From JACQAI01 sp035507915 (GTDB lineage: Bacteria; Pseudomonadota; Alphaproteobacteria; Elsterales; Elsteraceae), in assembly GCA_035507915.1 (NCBI GenBank), contig DATJNS010000327.1, positions 1-13,490 of the forward strand: a stretch of DNA of 13,490 bases. Reading direction: 5' to 3'. Below, one piece after another: positions 7,048 to 13,455 of the stretch (its first letter is position 1; every line of letters starts with the position of its first letter). Both the position numbers and the translations under genes were made by a program. A model generated the notes under the pieces. It was given only the letters and a program-made list of their open reading frames with translations. It was not told where the DNA came from and did not search any database.

Positions 7048-7134
7048 CGCCTTCTCGAAGGTTTGCGCGAGCGCCCTCTTGCCTGCTGGTTTCTGCGGTC
7101 GCGCTCCTGGTTTCCGTCGGCGATCGGCTGCCAT
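7048..7134 (-). pseudogene. Relic of the 5' end of a TPR-transferase gene
   Basis: From an ATG at 7134 the minus strand reads MAADRRRKPGARPQ, then KPAGKRALAQTFEKA. The second part matches KPARKSALAGTFENA at residues 9-23 of the TPR-sulfotransferase fusion (start at 5049). Over 7048-7095 the DNA agrees at 40 of 48 positions with the corresponding codons. The resemblance stops abruptly where the first TPR should begin, and the frame continues without family features and out of phase with the gene starting at 6977. I read it as what remains of a deleted or replaced paralogue. A short conserved leader with another role is possible but less likely. Confidence 0.55.
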
Positions 7135-7188
7135 GGCGGTGCGATACCCCGCGCGCGATGGCACCGTCGCGATCGGGTGGCGGCGATG

Positions 7189-7216
7189 TTGGTCGCCCGC
7201 CGGTTATTTCGATAGA
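7189..7216 (+). promoter_or_regulatory. Candidate promoter of the TPR-GSCFA gene
   Basis: TTGGTC (7189-7194) and GATAGA (7211-7216) lie 16 bases apart, the same spacer as in the minus-strand promoter candidates of this window. A start site near 7223 gives a leader of about 25 bases that includes the purine-rich GGACGAGG (7234-7241) before the ATG at 7248. Confidence 0.35.
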
Positions 7217-7247
7217 CTGAGGCGATCCTCCGTGGACGAGGCCCTGT

Positions 7248-8732
7248 ATGGATCGCATCGAAGCCCAAGCTACCTTGGATGGTGCCGTTCGCCTGTTGAA
7301 CGAGGGACGCTACGTCGATGCGGAACAGGCGTGCGAAACGGTGCTGGCGGCGCGCCCCAACGAATTCGCCGCCGAGCACCTCAAGGCGCGCATCAAGGCG
7401 CGTTCCGGGAAGAGCGCGGACAGCTGGACGCTCTACGAGCGGCTGATCGCGCAGCACCCGACCGTGCCGGAGCTGCCCTTGGAGCTGGGCCAACTGCTGC
7501 TGGCCGCGGGGGGAACGCATCAGGCGTGGGCGCGCGGGCGCGATCTGGCGCGGCGTGCGCTCGCGCTGCGGCCGGATTGGCTGCCCGCGCTGACGCTTCT
7601 CGGCGCGACGTGCGCCAACATCGGGCCGCTCGATGAGGCCATCGCCAGCCTGCGCCGCGCCGGCGAGCTCGATCCCGGAAACGCCGGCATCCAATACCGC
7701 TTGAGCGAGCTGCTCGGGCTGGTCGACGATCTGTCCGCGGCCGAGCGGCATCTGCAGCAGGCAGTCGCCCTCAACCCCGCGATCGACAAGTCGGCGACCC
7801 AGGATCTGCGCGATCTGAAGCAGCTCGGCGGCGTGCGCAAGGCCCTCAAGCGCGGACGCTATCCCGACACGCCGCAGATCGTCGACGATCTCGAAGGCAC
7901 GATCATCAATTTCGTCGCCAAGGATCTATCGTCGGCTCAACCGTTCGTTACGGCGAAGAGCCGGTTCTTCACGATGGGATCGTGCTTCGCGCGCAATCTG
8001 GCGATCAGCCTGACCCGCCAGGGCTATGACGCCCGGTACATGAACATCGCCGAGCACGTCAACACGACGTTCTCCAACCGCGCCTATGTCGATTGGCTGG
8101 ACGGCAAACTCGACGGCGACGTTCGGGAGCGCATCGAAGCGCTGATGGGAGACGAGGCGCGGCGTGAGCTGCTGATCGAATGCATTCGCGACACCGACGT
8201 CTTCATCTATACGCTGGGCGTTGCGCCCTGCTTCTTCGAGCGCGGCACCGGCCGGTTCGTGCTGCCGCGCCCCTCGATGATCAACACGCGGACCTTGGCC
8301 GAGAAGTTCGAGTTTCGCACCACCACGGTCGCCGAGAACGTCGACAACATCCGATACATCATCGACTTCATGCGACGGCTGAATCCGCGCATGACGATCG
8401 TCATCACCTTGTCGCCGGTGCCGCTGCAGATCACGTTCGAGTACGAGTCGGCGGTGGTCGCCGACTGCTTGTCGAAGTCGACCCTGCGCATCGCGGCGCA
8501 CGAAATCATGCAGCTCGGCCTGCCGAAGCTGCACTACTGGCCGTCGTTCGAAATCGTGCGCTGGCTCGGCGGCCATACCGGGCCGGTCTACGGCGTCGAC
8601 GACGGCGCCTCGTGGCACGTCTCGGAAAGCATGATCGATCTGATCATCAAATGCTTTCTCGCCGTGTTTGGCGCGCCGCGGGCGCCCGCGGCGGGACGGC
8701 TCGAGGCCGACGCCGGCGCGGCGCGCCGTTAG
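7248..8732 (+). CDS. TPR protein with C-terminal GSCFA domain
   Basis: The 494-residue protein starts with TPR-like helices (about 5-180, for example GRYVDAEQACETVL and ALRPDWLPALTLLGA) and ends with a GSCFA domain (about 236-475). The eponymous motif is exact (GSCFA at 244-248). Further family motifs are YTLGVAPCFF (321-330), TLSPVPLQIT (387-396) and YWPSFEIV (430-437), with a late His at 457. GSCFA proteins resemble SGNH/GDSL-type esterases, in which the motif Ser would be the nucleophile (S245 here); proven substrates are scarce. Removal or transfer of acyl groups on glycans is a reasonable guess (inference). The ATG at 7248 is preceded by GGACGAGG. The stop TAG (8730-8732) overlaps the stop of the convergent gene at 8729. 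No signal peptide is visible, so it should be cytoplasmic unless recruited by a partner through its TPRs. Confidence 0.93.
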   Translation: MDRIEAQATLDGAVRLLNEGRYVDAEQACETVLAARPNEFAAEHLKARIKARSGKSADSWTLYERLIAQHPTVPELPLELGQLLLAAGGTHQAWARGRDLARRALALRPDWLPALTLLGATCANIGPLDEAIASLRRAGELDPGNAGIQYRLSELLGLVDDLSAAERHLQQAVALNPAIDKSATQDLRDLKQLGGVRKALKRGRYPDTPQIVDDLEGTIINFVAKDLSSAQPFVTAKSRFFTMGSCFARNLAISLTRQGYDARYMNIAEHVNTTFSNRAYVDWLDGKLDGDVRERIEALMGDEARRELLIECIRDTDVFIYTLGVAPCFFERGTGRFVLPRPSMINTRTLAEKFEFRTTTVAENVDNIRYIIDFMRRLNPRMTIVITLSPVPLQITFEYESAVVADCLSKSTLRIAAHEIMQLGLPKLHYWPSFEIVRWLGGHTGPVYGVDDGASWHVSESMIDLIIKCFLAVFGAPRAPAAGRLEADAGAARR

Positions 8733-10294
8733 GGCGACCCCCACCAGTCGTCGGGGCCGGCGACCGGCCGCAGCGCGGTGATCTCGGTCGGCCGCTCGGC
8801 GGGCACGCCGAGCAGCGCGGCGCCGTGCCACCACAGCCGGTAGCCGAGCGACTGCATCAGAGCGATCAGCGCGGGCGAGCGCGCGCGAAATCGGTCGGTG
8901 ACGTGGAGCAGGGGGCGCAGCCGGCCGATGGTCTGGCGCGCGCCCAGCAGCGCCGCGTGCTCGAGGCCGGCCTGATCGAGCACGATCAGGCCGAGATGGC
9001 CGAGCGCCAGCCCGTCGATCGTCGCGATGCGCACGCGCTCGGCCGGGTCGGCGGTCAACGCGGCGCGCGCGCCGGCCTCGCCGCCGGGCGCCGCCGGCGG
9101 CAGCCACGTCCAGCCCGCGCGCTCGCCGAGCGCGCCGTGATTGGCGACGACGTTCGCCGCCTCGTTGCGCGCGAGGTTGCCGTCGAGCAGCGCGAACAGA
9201 CGCGGCTCGGGTTCGTAGGCGATCAGCGTGCCGCGCGGCCCGACGATGCCGGCGAGCCCGATGGTGAGGGCGCCGACATGCGCGGCCGCCTCGATCGCGA
9301 CGGCGCCGGCCGGCACGATGCGGCGCAGCAGGTCGAGCGCGGCCGCCGCGGGATCGCCCGGCGCGTCGAGCGCGCGGCCGAGCGCGTCGTCGGTCGGATA
9401 GCGCAGCACGCAGCCGGCGCGCACGGCGCGCTCGCGCACGGCCGCGCCGACCGGCGGCTCGCCGGGCAGCGCCGCGCGCTCGCGCGCCGGGCCGGGCCGC
9501 GGATAGCCGCCGAGATGCGCCGCGAACGCGGGCAGGCGGCGCCACGCCAGGTGGACATGGTCGTTGATCGACCCGAACGCGAGCCCGTGGCGCGCGGCGA
9601 TCAGCTCCAGGCTGCGCCGGGAATGCAGGCTCACGTGGCCGTTGCGCGGCGCCAGGTACCACCAGCCGACGCCGCACTGCGCGATGTCGGGCGGCTGCGT
9701 GACGGTGCTGAACAGCACCAGGCCCGGATCTCGGCACAGCGCGGCGCAGGCGGCGAGCCCGGCATCCGGCTCGACCAGATGCTCGAACACCTCGATGGCC
9801 AGCACGAGGTCGAAGCGTCGACCGCGCACGTCGCCGCGCTCGCCGTGGAACGGGTCGACGCTCTCGACGTGCGCGAAGCCGCGGTCGCGCAGCCGGCGCG
9901 CCAGGCCGCCGTCGCCGCCGCCATAGTCGAGGATGCGCAGGCTCGCGCGTTCGGCGCCGAACAGGCGCTCGATCAGCCCGGCGGTGCGTTCCGGACGCTC
10001 GCCGGCGAACTCGGCGTCGAAGTGCCGGTAATCGTCGTTGTAGATCTCGCGCCGCAGCCGCTCGGCCGACCAGCCGTCGAGCACGGTGCTGAACAGGAAG
10101 CCGCAGCCGGGACAGCGCCAGTAGTCCGCCGGCTCGCCGGTCGCCGCCAACAAGGCGTCGCTGCCCTTGCCGCGATCGACCGAGCCGAAGAACGCGGCCG
10201 GCGCGCCGCAGACCTTGCAGGCCGGCCCGTCGCCCGCCGCGTCGCGGCGCGCTCCAGCGGACGAGGTCGTGGGGCTCGAGGTCATCCGGCGCAT
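8729..10294 (-). CDS. Zn-ribbon methyltransferase fused to a degenerate FkbM domain
   Basis: A 521-residue two-domain protein. Residues about 26-65 form a zinc-ribbon-like pair (C26/C29, C61/C64). Residues about 75-262 are a class I methyltransferase with SAM motif ILDYGGGDGG (121-130), IEVFEHL (167-173) and GWWYLAPRNGHVSLH (210-224). This half is paralogous to the C-terminus of the fusion protein at 2542-5049. Residues about 325-521 align with FkbM methyltransferases, but the key motifs are damaged: EAGANIG has become EAAAHVG (335-341) and VKIDVEGME has become IVLDQAGLE (437-445). YEPEPRLFALL (360-370) and YRLWWH (485-490) are kept. The second half is probably not catalytic and may serve for substrate binding or structure (inference). 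Two starts are possible: ATG 10294, or ATG 10285, which has AGG nine bases upstream. It overlaps the convergent GSCFA gene by its stop codon and is divergent from the gene at 10442. Confidence 0.92.
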   Translation of the reverse strand: MRRMTSSPTTSSAGARRDAAGDGPACKVCGAPAAFFGSVDRGKGSDALLAATGEPADYWRCPGCGFLFSTVLDGWSAERLRREIYNDDYRHFDAEFAGERPERTAGLIERLFGAERASLRILDYGGGDGGLARRLRDRGFAHVESVDPFHGERGDVRGRRFDLVLAIEVFEHLVEPDAGLAACAALCRDPGLVLFSTVTQPPDIAQCGVGWWYLAPRNGHVSLHSRRSLELIAARHGLAFGSINDHVHLAWRRLPAFAAHLGGYPRPGPARERAALPGEPPVGAAVRERAVRAGCVLRYPTDDALGRALDAPGDPAAAALDLLRRIVPAGAVAIEAAAHVGALTIGLAGIVGPRGTLIAYEPEPRLFALLDGNLARNEAANVVANHGALGERAGWTWLPPAAPGGEAGARAALTADPAERVRIATIDGLALGHLGLIVLDQAGLEHAALLGARQTIGRLRPLLHVTDRFRARSPALIALMQSLGYRLWWHGAALLGVPAERPTEITALRPVAGPDDWWGSP

Positions 10295-10329
10295 CCTGCG
10301 CCGTCATTGAAGCGATGCCGCCGCCCCGA

Positions 10330-10385
10330 GTCCACCTCGACGAGTCCACCTCGACGCGTCCACCTCGACCGGTCCACCTCGACCG
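10330..10385. repeat. Four tandem 14-bp repeats in a divergent promoter region
   Basis: Four copies of a 14-base unit, GTCCACCTCGAC plus two variable bases (GA, GC, CG, CG), run without gaps at 10330-10343, 10344-10357, 10358-10371 and 10372-10385. The 12 leading bases are identical in all copies. The last copy forms an inverted repeat CCGGTC-6-GACCGG (10369-10386) and reaches the -35 position of the gene at 10442. The array sits between two divergent genes, 36 bases from one start and 57 from the other, so iterated regulator binding sites are plausible. Slippage-type expansion with no function is the alternative. The 14-base period is not a codon multiple. Confidence 0.9.
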
Positions 10386-10406
10386 GCGCCGGGTCCGCTT
10401 GCTAGC
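10379..10406 (+). promoter_or_regulatory. Candidate promoter of the gene at 10442
   Basis: TCGACC (10379-10384) and GCTAGC (10401-10406) are 16 bases apart, matching the spacing seen at the other promoter candidates here. The -35 is a weak match and lies in the last 14-bp repeat unit, which would place the repeat array where a regulator could control RNA polymerase access. Confidence 0.3.
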
Positions 10407-10441
10407 ATCGCCGCGCAGCACCCCGGCACGGACCCCAGGGC

Positions 10442-11767
10442 ATGGACGAGGCGAAGCGGCGCAAGCAACGCAGGTCGGCGCGCGCGACCGACCGCGAGCG
10501 CTGGTCGGACCCCAGCCGGCTCGAGCCGGCGTGGGACGCGCGCGCCGCATTCGCCGCGCGTTTCATCCCCGCGGGCGTGCGCGTGCTCGATGTCGGCTGC
10601 GGCGCCATGGCGCTGGAGCGCCACCTGCCGGTCGGCTGCGCCTACGTGCCCGCGGACCTCGTGGCGCGCGATTCGCGCACCCAGCTCTGCGAGCTCAACG
10701 CCGCGCGCTACCCGCAGGGCGAATGGGACGTCATCGTGCTGCTGGGCGTGCTCGAGTACGTGTTCGAGCCGCTGGCGCTGCTGCGCTGGCTGCGTGCGCA
10801 GGACGCGCCGGCGCTGCTGTCCTACTGTCCGACCGAGCTGACCGGAGCGGCCGATCGCGCGGCGCTCGGCTGGGTCAACGACTTGAGCACGGCGGCGCTG
10901 ACCGCGTTGATCGGCCAGGCCGGCCTCGCGATCACCCTCAGCGAGCGCGTCGACGCGCACCAGATCCTGCTGCGCGTCGAGCGCCCGCGCGGCCTCGCCA
11001 AGCGCGTCCAGGTGATCTCGACCCACGACTACCCCAACTTCGGCGACCGGCTCGGCTATCACCTGGTGCACGAGGTCCTGCCGAGCGATTGCGTGGTGCG
11101 CCACAGCCATTTCAACGGGCTCGGCCCGCCGGAGCCCGAAGGCACCTACGACCTCATCGTGCTCGGCCTGGGCAACAGCCTGTTCCCGGCCATGGGGCTC
11201 GAGCTGCTCGGCCACTTCGCGGCGGCGCGCCGCTGCATCGGCATCTTCGGCACGCAATACCGCACGCCGGCGCGCATCGTCGAGTTCGCCCCGCTGATGG
11301 AGCGGCTCGACCGCTGGTACGCGCGCTCCGCCGAGGACGCCAGCCTGTTCCCCGATGTCGCGCAGAAGACGACGCATCTCGGCGACTGGCTGATCCATGC
11401 CTTCCCGATGGCCGAGCCGGTCGACGACCGCGTGCTGCGCATCGACGCCGAGATCATGCACCAGGAGGTGTCGCTCGACCGCACGATCCAGCGCATTCAG
11501 CGCCACCGCCGGGTGTGGTCGGCGCGCCTGCATCCGCTGCTGTGCGCGCTGACCAGCGCCGACGAGGTCGCCTATGTCGAGCAGTCCGACGGCGAACGCC
11601 CGTCGGGCAAGTTCCGCTCGATGCTGCTCGACGTGTTCGGCCGCGACTTTCCGGAGAACGGCTTCTGGCGGGTCGACCGCGCCGCGGTCGCCGCCTACAA
11701 GCGTCGCGTCGCGCGCAACGTCGCGACGCTGCGCGCCGACCTCGAAAGCCTGTTGTTCGACGGTTGA
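10442..11767 (+). CDS. Methyltransferase fused to a pyruvyltransferase-like domain
   Basis: A 441-residue protein with two parts. After a basic N-terminus (residues 5-13), residues about 35-175 look like a reduced class I methyltransferase: VRVLDVGCGAMALERHL (46-62) is motif I, PADL (70-73) follows, and WDVIVLLGVLEYVFEP (95-110) is the later strand and helix. Residues about 188-440 resemble polysaccharide pyruvyltransferases: VISTHDYPNFGDRLGYHLV (191-209) matches the family's N-terminal NxGDxL signature, YDLIVLGLGNSLF (236-248) the central Rossmann strand, and VWSARLHPLLCAL (358-370) the RLH motif near the C-terminal donor site. Pyruvyltransferases add ketal pyruvate to sugars from phosphoenolpyruvate; activity here is inferred. 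The ATG at 10442 has only a weak, very close AGGG before it. It is divergent from the gene starting at 10294 and stops four bases before the convergent OGT-like gene. Confidence 0.88.
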   Translation: MDEAKRRKQRRSARATDRERWSDPSRLEPAWDARAAFAARFIPAGVRVLDVGCGAMALERHLPVGCAYVPADLVARDSRTQLCELNAARYPQGEWDVIVLLGVLEYVFEPLALLRWLRAQDAPALLSYCPTELTGAADRAALGWVNDLSTAALTALIGQAGLAITLSERVDAHQILLRVERPRGLAKRVQVISTHDYPNFGDRLGYHLVHEVLPSDCVVRHSHFNGLGPPEPEGTYDLIVLGLGNSLFPAMGLELLGHFAAARRCIGIFGTQYRTPARIVEFAPLMERLDRWYARSAEDASLFPDVAQKTTHLGDWLIHAFPMAEPVDDRVLRIDAEIMHQEVSLDRTIQRIQRHRRVWSARLHPLLCALTSADEVAYVEQSDGERPSGKFRSMLLDVFGRDFPENGFWRVDRAAVAAYKRRVARNVATLRADLESLLFDG

Positions 11768-11771
11768 GGCC

Positions 11772-13352
11772 TCAGCCGGCCCGCGCGCACCAGTCGCGCC
11801 ACAGCGCGCGCCACAGCGCGTCGAGCGAGCGCGCGAAGCCGATCGTGTCGCACAGCGGCGAGCGCGCGACCCGGTCGCGCATGCCGGCGCGCAGGCCGGC
11901 CAGCCGCGACAGATCGCGCGCGAGCGCGACCGTGCGCGCAACGAAGTCGTCGGGCGAGGTTGCGACCAGCTCGTCCAGCCCGGCCGTCGCCAGCACGCTG
12001 GCGCCCATGCGCGCCAGCATTGTGTCGCCCGCCAAGGTGACGACCGGCACGCCCATCCACAGCGCCTCGTGGGTCGTGGTGACGCCGGTGAACGGCGTCG
12101 GGTCGAGGCCGATGTCGATCGCGCCGTAGGCGCCGAGATGCGCGGCGATCGCGTAGTCGGTCGGCACCACGAACCGGATGCGCCGCGGATCGATGCCCGC
12201 GGCGCCGAACGCGCCGCGCAGCCGGGCGCGCAGCGCCGGGTCGGCGTAGCGCGCCAGGTACTTCAGGGCCAGGGTCGATTGCGGCAGCGCGTCGAGCACG
12301 CGCGACCACAGCGCGATCGTCGTGGGGCTGAGCTTGGCGGGATTGTTGAACGAGCCGAACGTGATGCCGCCCTGCGTCAGCGCCGGCAAGGCGCCGACCG
12401 GTGGCGCCTGCAGATGCATCAGGTTGAAGATCGTCGGCAGGCTGGCGAAGCGCTCGGTGAAGCGCTCGCGGTGGCCCGCCGGCGTCAGGATCGGATCGGT
12501 GACGATGTAGTCGAATGAGTCGAGGCCGCTGGTCGCGACCTCGCACATCGAGACCTGGACGGGCGCCGGGCGATAGCACGCGACCAGCGGGCGGTTGCTG
12601 TCCCAGCGCGCCGCCGTGACGACGAGGATGTCGATGGCGTCGCGGCGGATCAGCTCGGCGACCCCGCGGTCGGTCAGGCCGACCGTCGAGCGCCAGTCGT
12701 CGCACTGGGCGCGCGCCGCCGCGGTCGCCTGGTCGGGCGCGGCGACGTGGGCGTAGCCGATCAGCGCGGTCGCCGTCCGGTCGTGGTGATCGAACAAGGG
12801 CGCGAGGTTGCGGGCGACCGCGTGCGCATGGAGGTCCGACGACAGGATGCCGATCCGGAGCCGTCGCTCGGGATCGCGGTCGACCACGGGCGCCGGCAGC
12901 ACCTGGTCGGGCGGCGGCCGGTGGCGCGCGGCGAACGCGAGATGCTCGGCGAAGCGCTGCTCGGGATCGAGATCGGGCAGATACATCAGCGCGGCGAGCA
13001 GCGCGCGGTGGGCGTCGGCGAAATCGGGCGCGAGCCGGAGCGCGGTGCGGTAGGCGTTCAGCGCCTCCGCCGGGCGGCCGTCGTCGCGCAGGAAGTTGCC
13101 GAGGTTCGAGTATGCCTGCGCCATGCCGGGATCGCCGTCGATCGCCCGGTGCATCAGGACGATCGCCTGCGCGAGGTCGCCGCCGGCATAGGCGATGCCG
13201 CTCAGCTGATGGAGCGCGACGGCGTTGCGCGGGTCGGTGCCGAGCACGGTCTTGTAGAGCCGCGTGGCGTCGGCGACCCGCCCGGCGCGCTCGTGCGCGA
13301 ACGCCTGCTGGATCAACTCCGGAACGGTCGCGCGCCCTCGCTGTGCCGCCAT
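11772..13352 (-). CDS. TPR-containing SPINDLY/OGT-like glycosyltransferase (GT41)
   Basis: The 526-residue protein has TPR repeats at about 10-125 (GRVADATRLYKTVLGTDP, YSNLGNFLRDDGRPAEALNAY) and a GT41 catalytic region from about 165 to 520. Recognisable family blocks are RLRIGILSSDLHAHAV (164-179), RPAPVQVS (261-268), ITFGSFNNPAKLSP (330-343), TTTHEALWMGVPVVTLAG (425-442) and SPLCDTIGFARSLDALWR (498-515). GT41 enzymes attach GlcNAc, or fucose in SPY, to Ser/Thr of proteins. The usual GHTxxNR motif reads ARWDSNR (248-254) here, so the conserved His is replaced by Arg, and the GYPGTTG block is CEVATSG (270-276). The Lys of FNNPAK (K340) is kept. The ATG at 13352 has AGGAGGG ten bases upstream (13363-13369). 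Likely role: cytoplasmic O-glycosylation of a protein, or sugar transfer to another acceptor. Donor unknown. Confidence 0.93.
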   Translation of the reverse strand: MAAQRGRATVPELIQQAFAHERAGRVADATRLYKTVLGTDPRNAVALHQLSGIAYAGGDLAQAIVLMHRAIDGDPGMAQAYSNLGNFLRDDGRPAEALNAYRTALRLAPDFADAHRALLAALMYLPDLDPEQRFAEHLAFAARHRPPPDQVLPAPVVDRDPERRLRIGILSSDLHAHAVARNLAPLFDHHDRTATALIGYAHVAAPDQATAAARAQCDDWRSTVGLTDRGVAELIRRDAIDILVVTAARWDSNRPLVACYRPAPVQVSMCEVATSGLDSFDYIVTDPILTPAGHRERFTERFASLPTIFNLMHLQAPPVGALPALTQGGITFGSFNNPAKLSPTTIALWSRVLDALPQSTLALKYLARYADPALRARLRGAFGAAGIDPRRIRFVVPTDYAIAAHLGAYGAIDIGLDPTPFTGVTTTHEALWMGVPVVTLAGDTMLARMGASVLATAGLDELVATSPDDFVARTVALARDLSRLAGLRAGMRDRVARSPLCDTIGFARSLDALWRALWRDWCARAG

Positions 13353-13388
13353 CGCCCGCGCGCCCTCCTGGCATCGACCGGGCCCCGT

Positions 13389-13416
13389 GTTAGCACGAGG
13401 GCGCCGGGGCGCCCAA
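13389..13416 (-). promoter_or_regulatory. Candidate promoter of the OGT-like gene
   Basis: On the minus strand TTGGGC (13411-13416) precedes GCTAAC (13389-13394) with 16 bases between. The start site would fall near 13382, giving a leader of about 30 bases containing the AGGAGGG ribosome binding site. The -35 block CTTGGGCGCC is the same as at the FkbM promoter candidate (1010-1037). Confidence 0.4.
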
Positions 13417-13455
13417 GGGCGATCCGAACCGCCGGCCGGCCGTCGCGCCGGGTCT

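Noticed and set aside
10330..10385. The tandem 14-bp array as a CRISPR array.
   Set aside because: Units abut with no spacers and are far too short, and no cas genes are nearby.
8180..10405. Long plus-strand open frame antisense to the gene at 8729-10294.
   Set aside because: It overlaps two well-supported genes, is low in hydrophobic pattern and high in Arg/Gly/Ala, and has no recognisable domain.
7926..10550. Very long open frame on the minus strand (874 codons) across the GSCFA and methyltransferase genes.
   Set aside because: It is an Arg/Ala-rich frame without family motifs, lying over two genes with clear domains in other frames. Long spurious frames are expected at this GC content.
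10304..11941. Long minus-strand open frame antisense to the gene at 10442-11767.
   Set aside because: The opposite strand encodes recognisable methyltransferase and pyruvyltransferase-like motifs. This frame shows none and is compositionally typical of antisense shadow.
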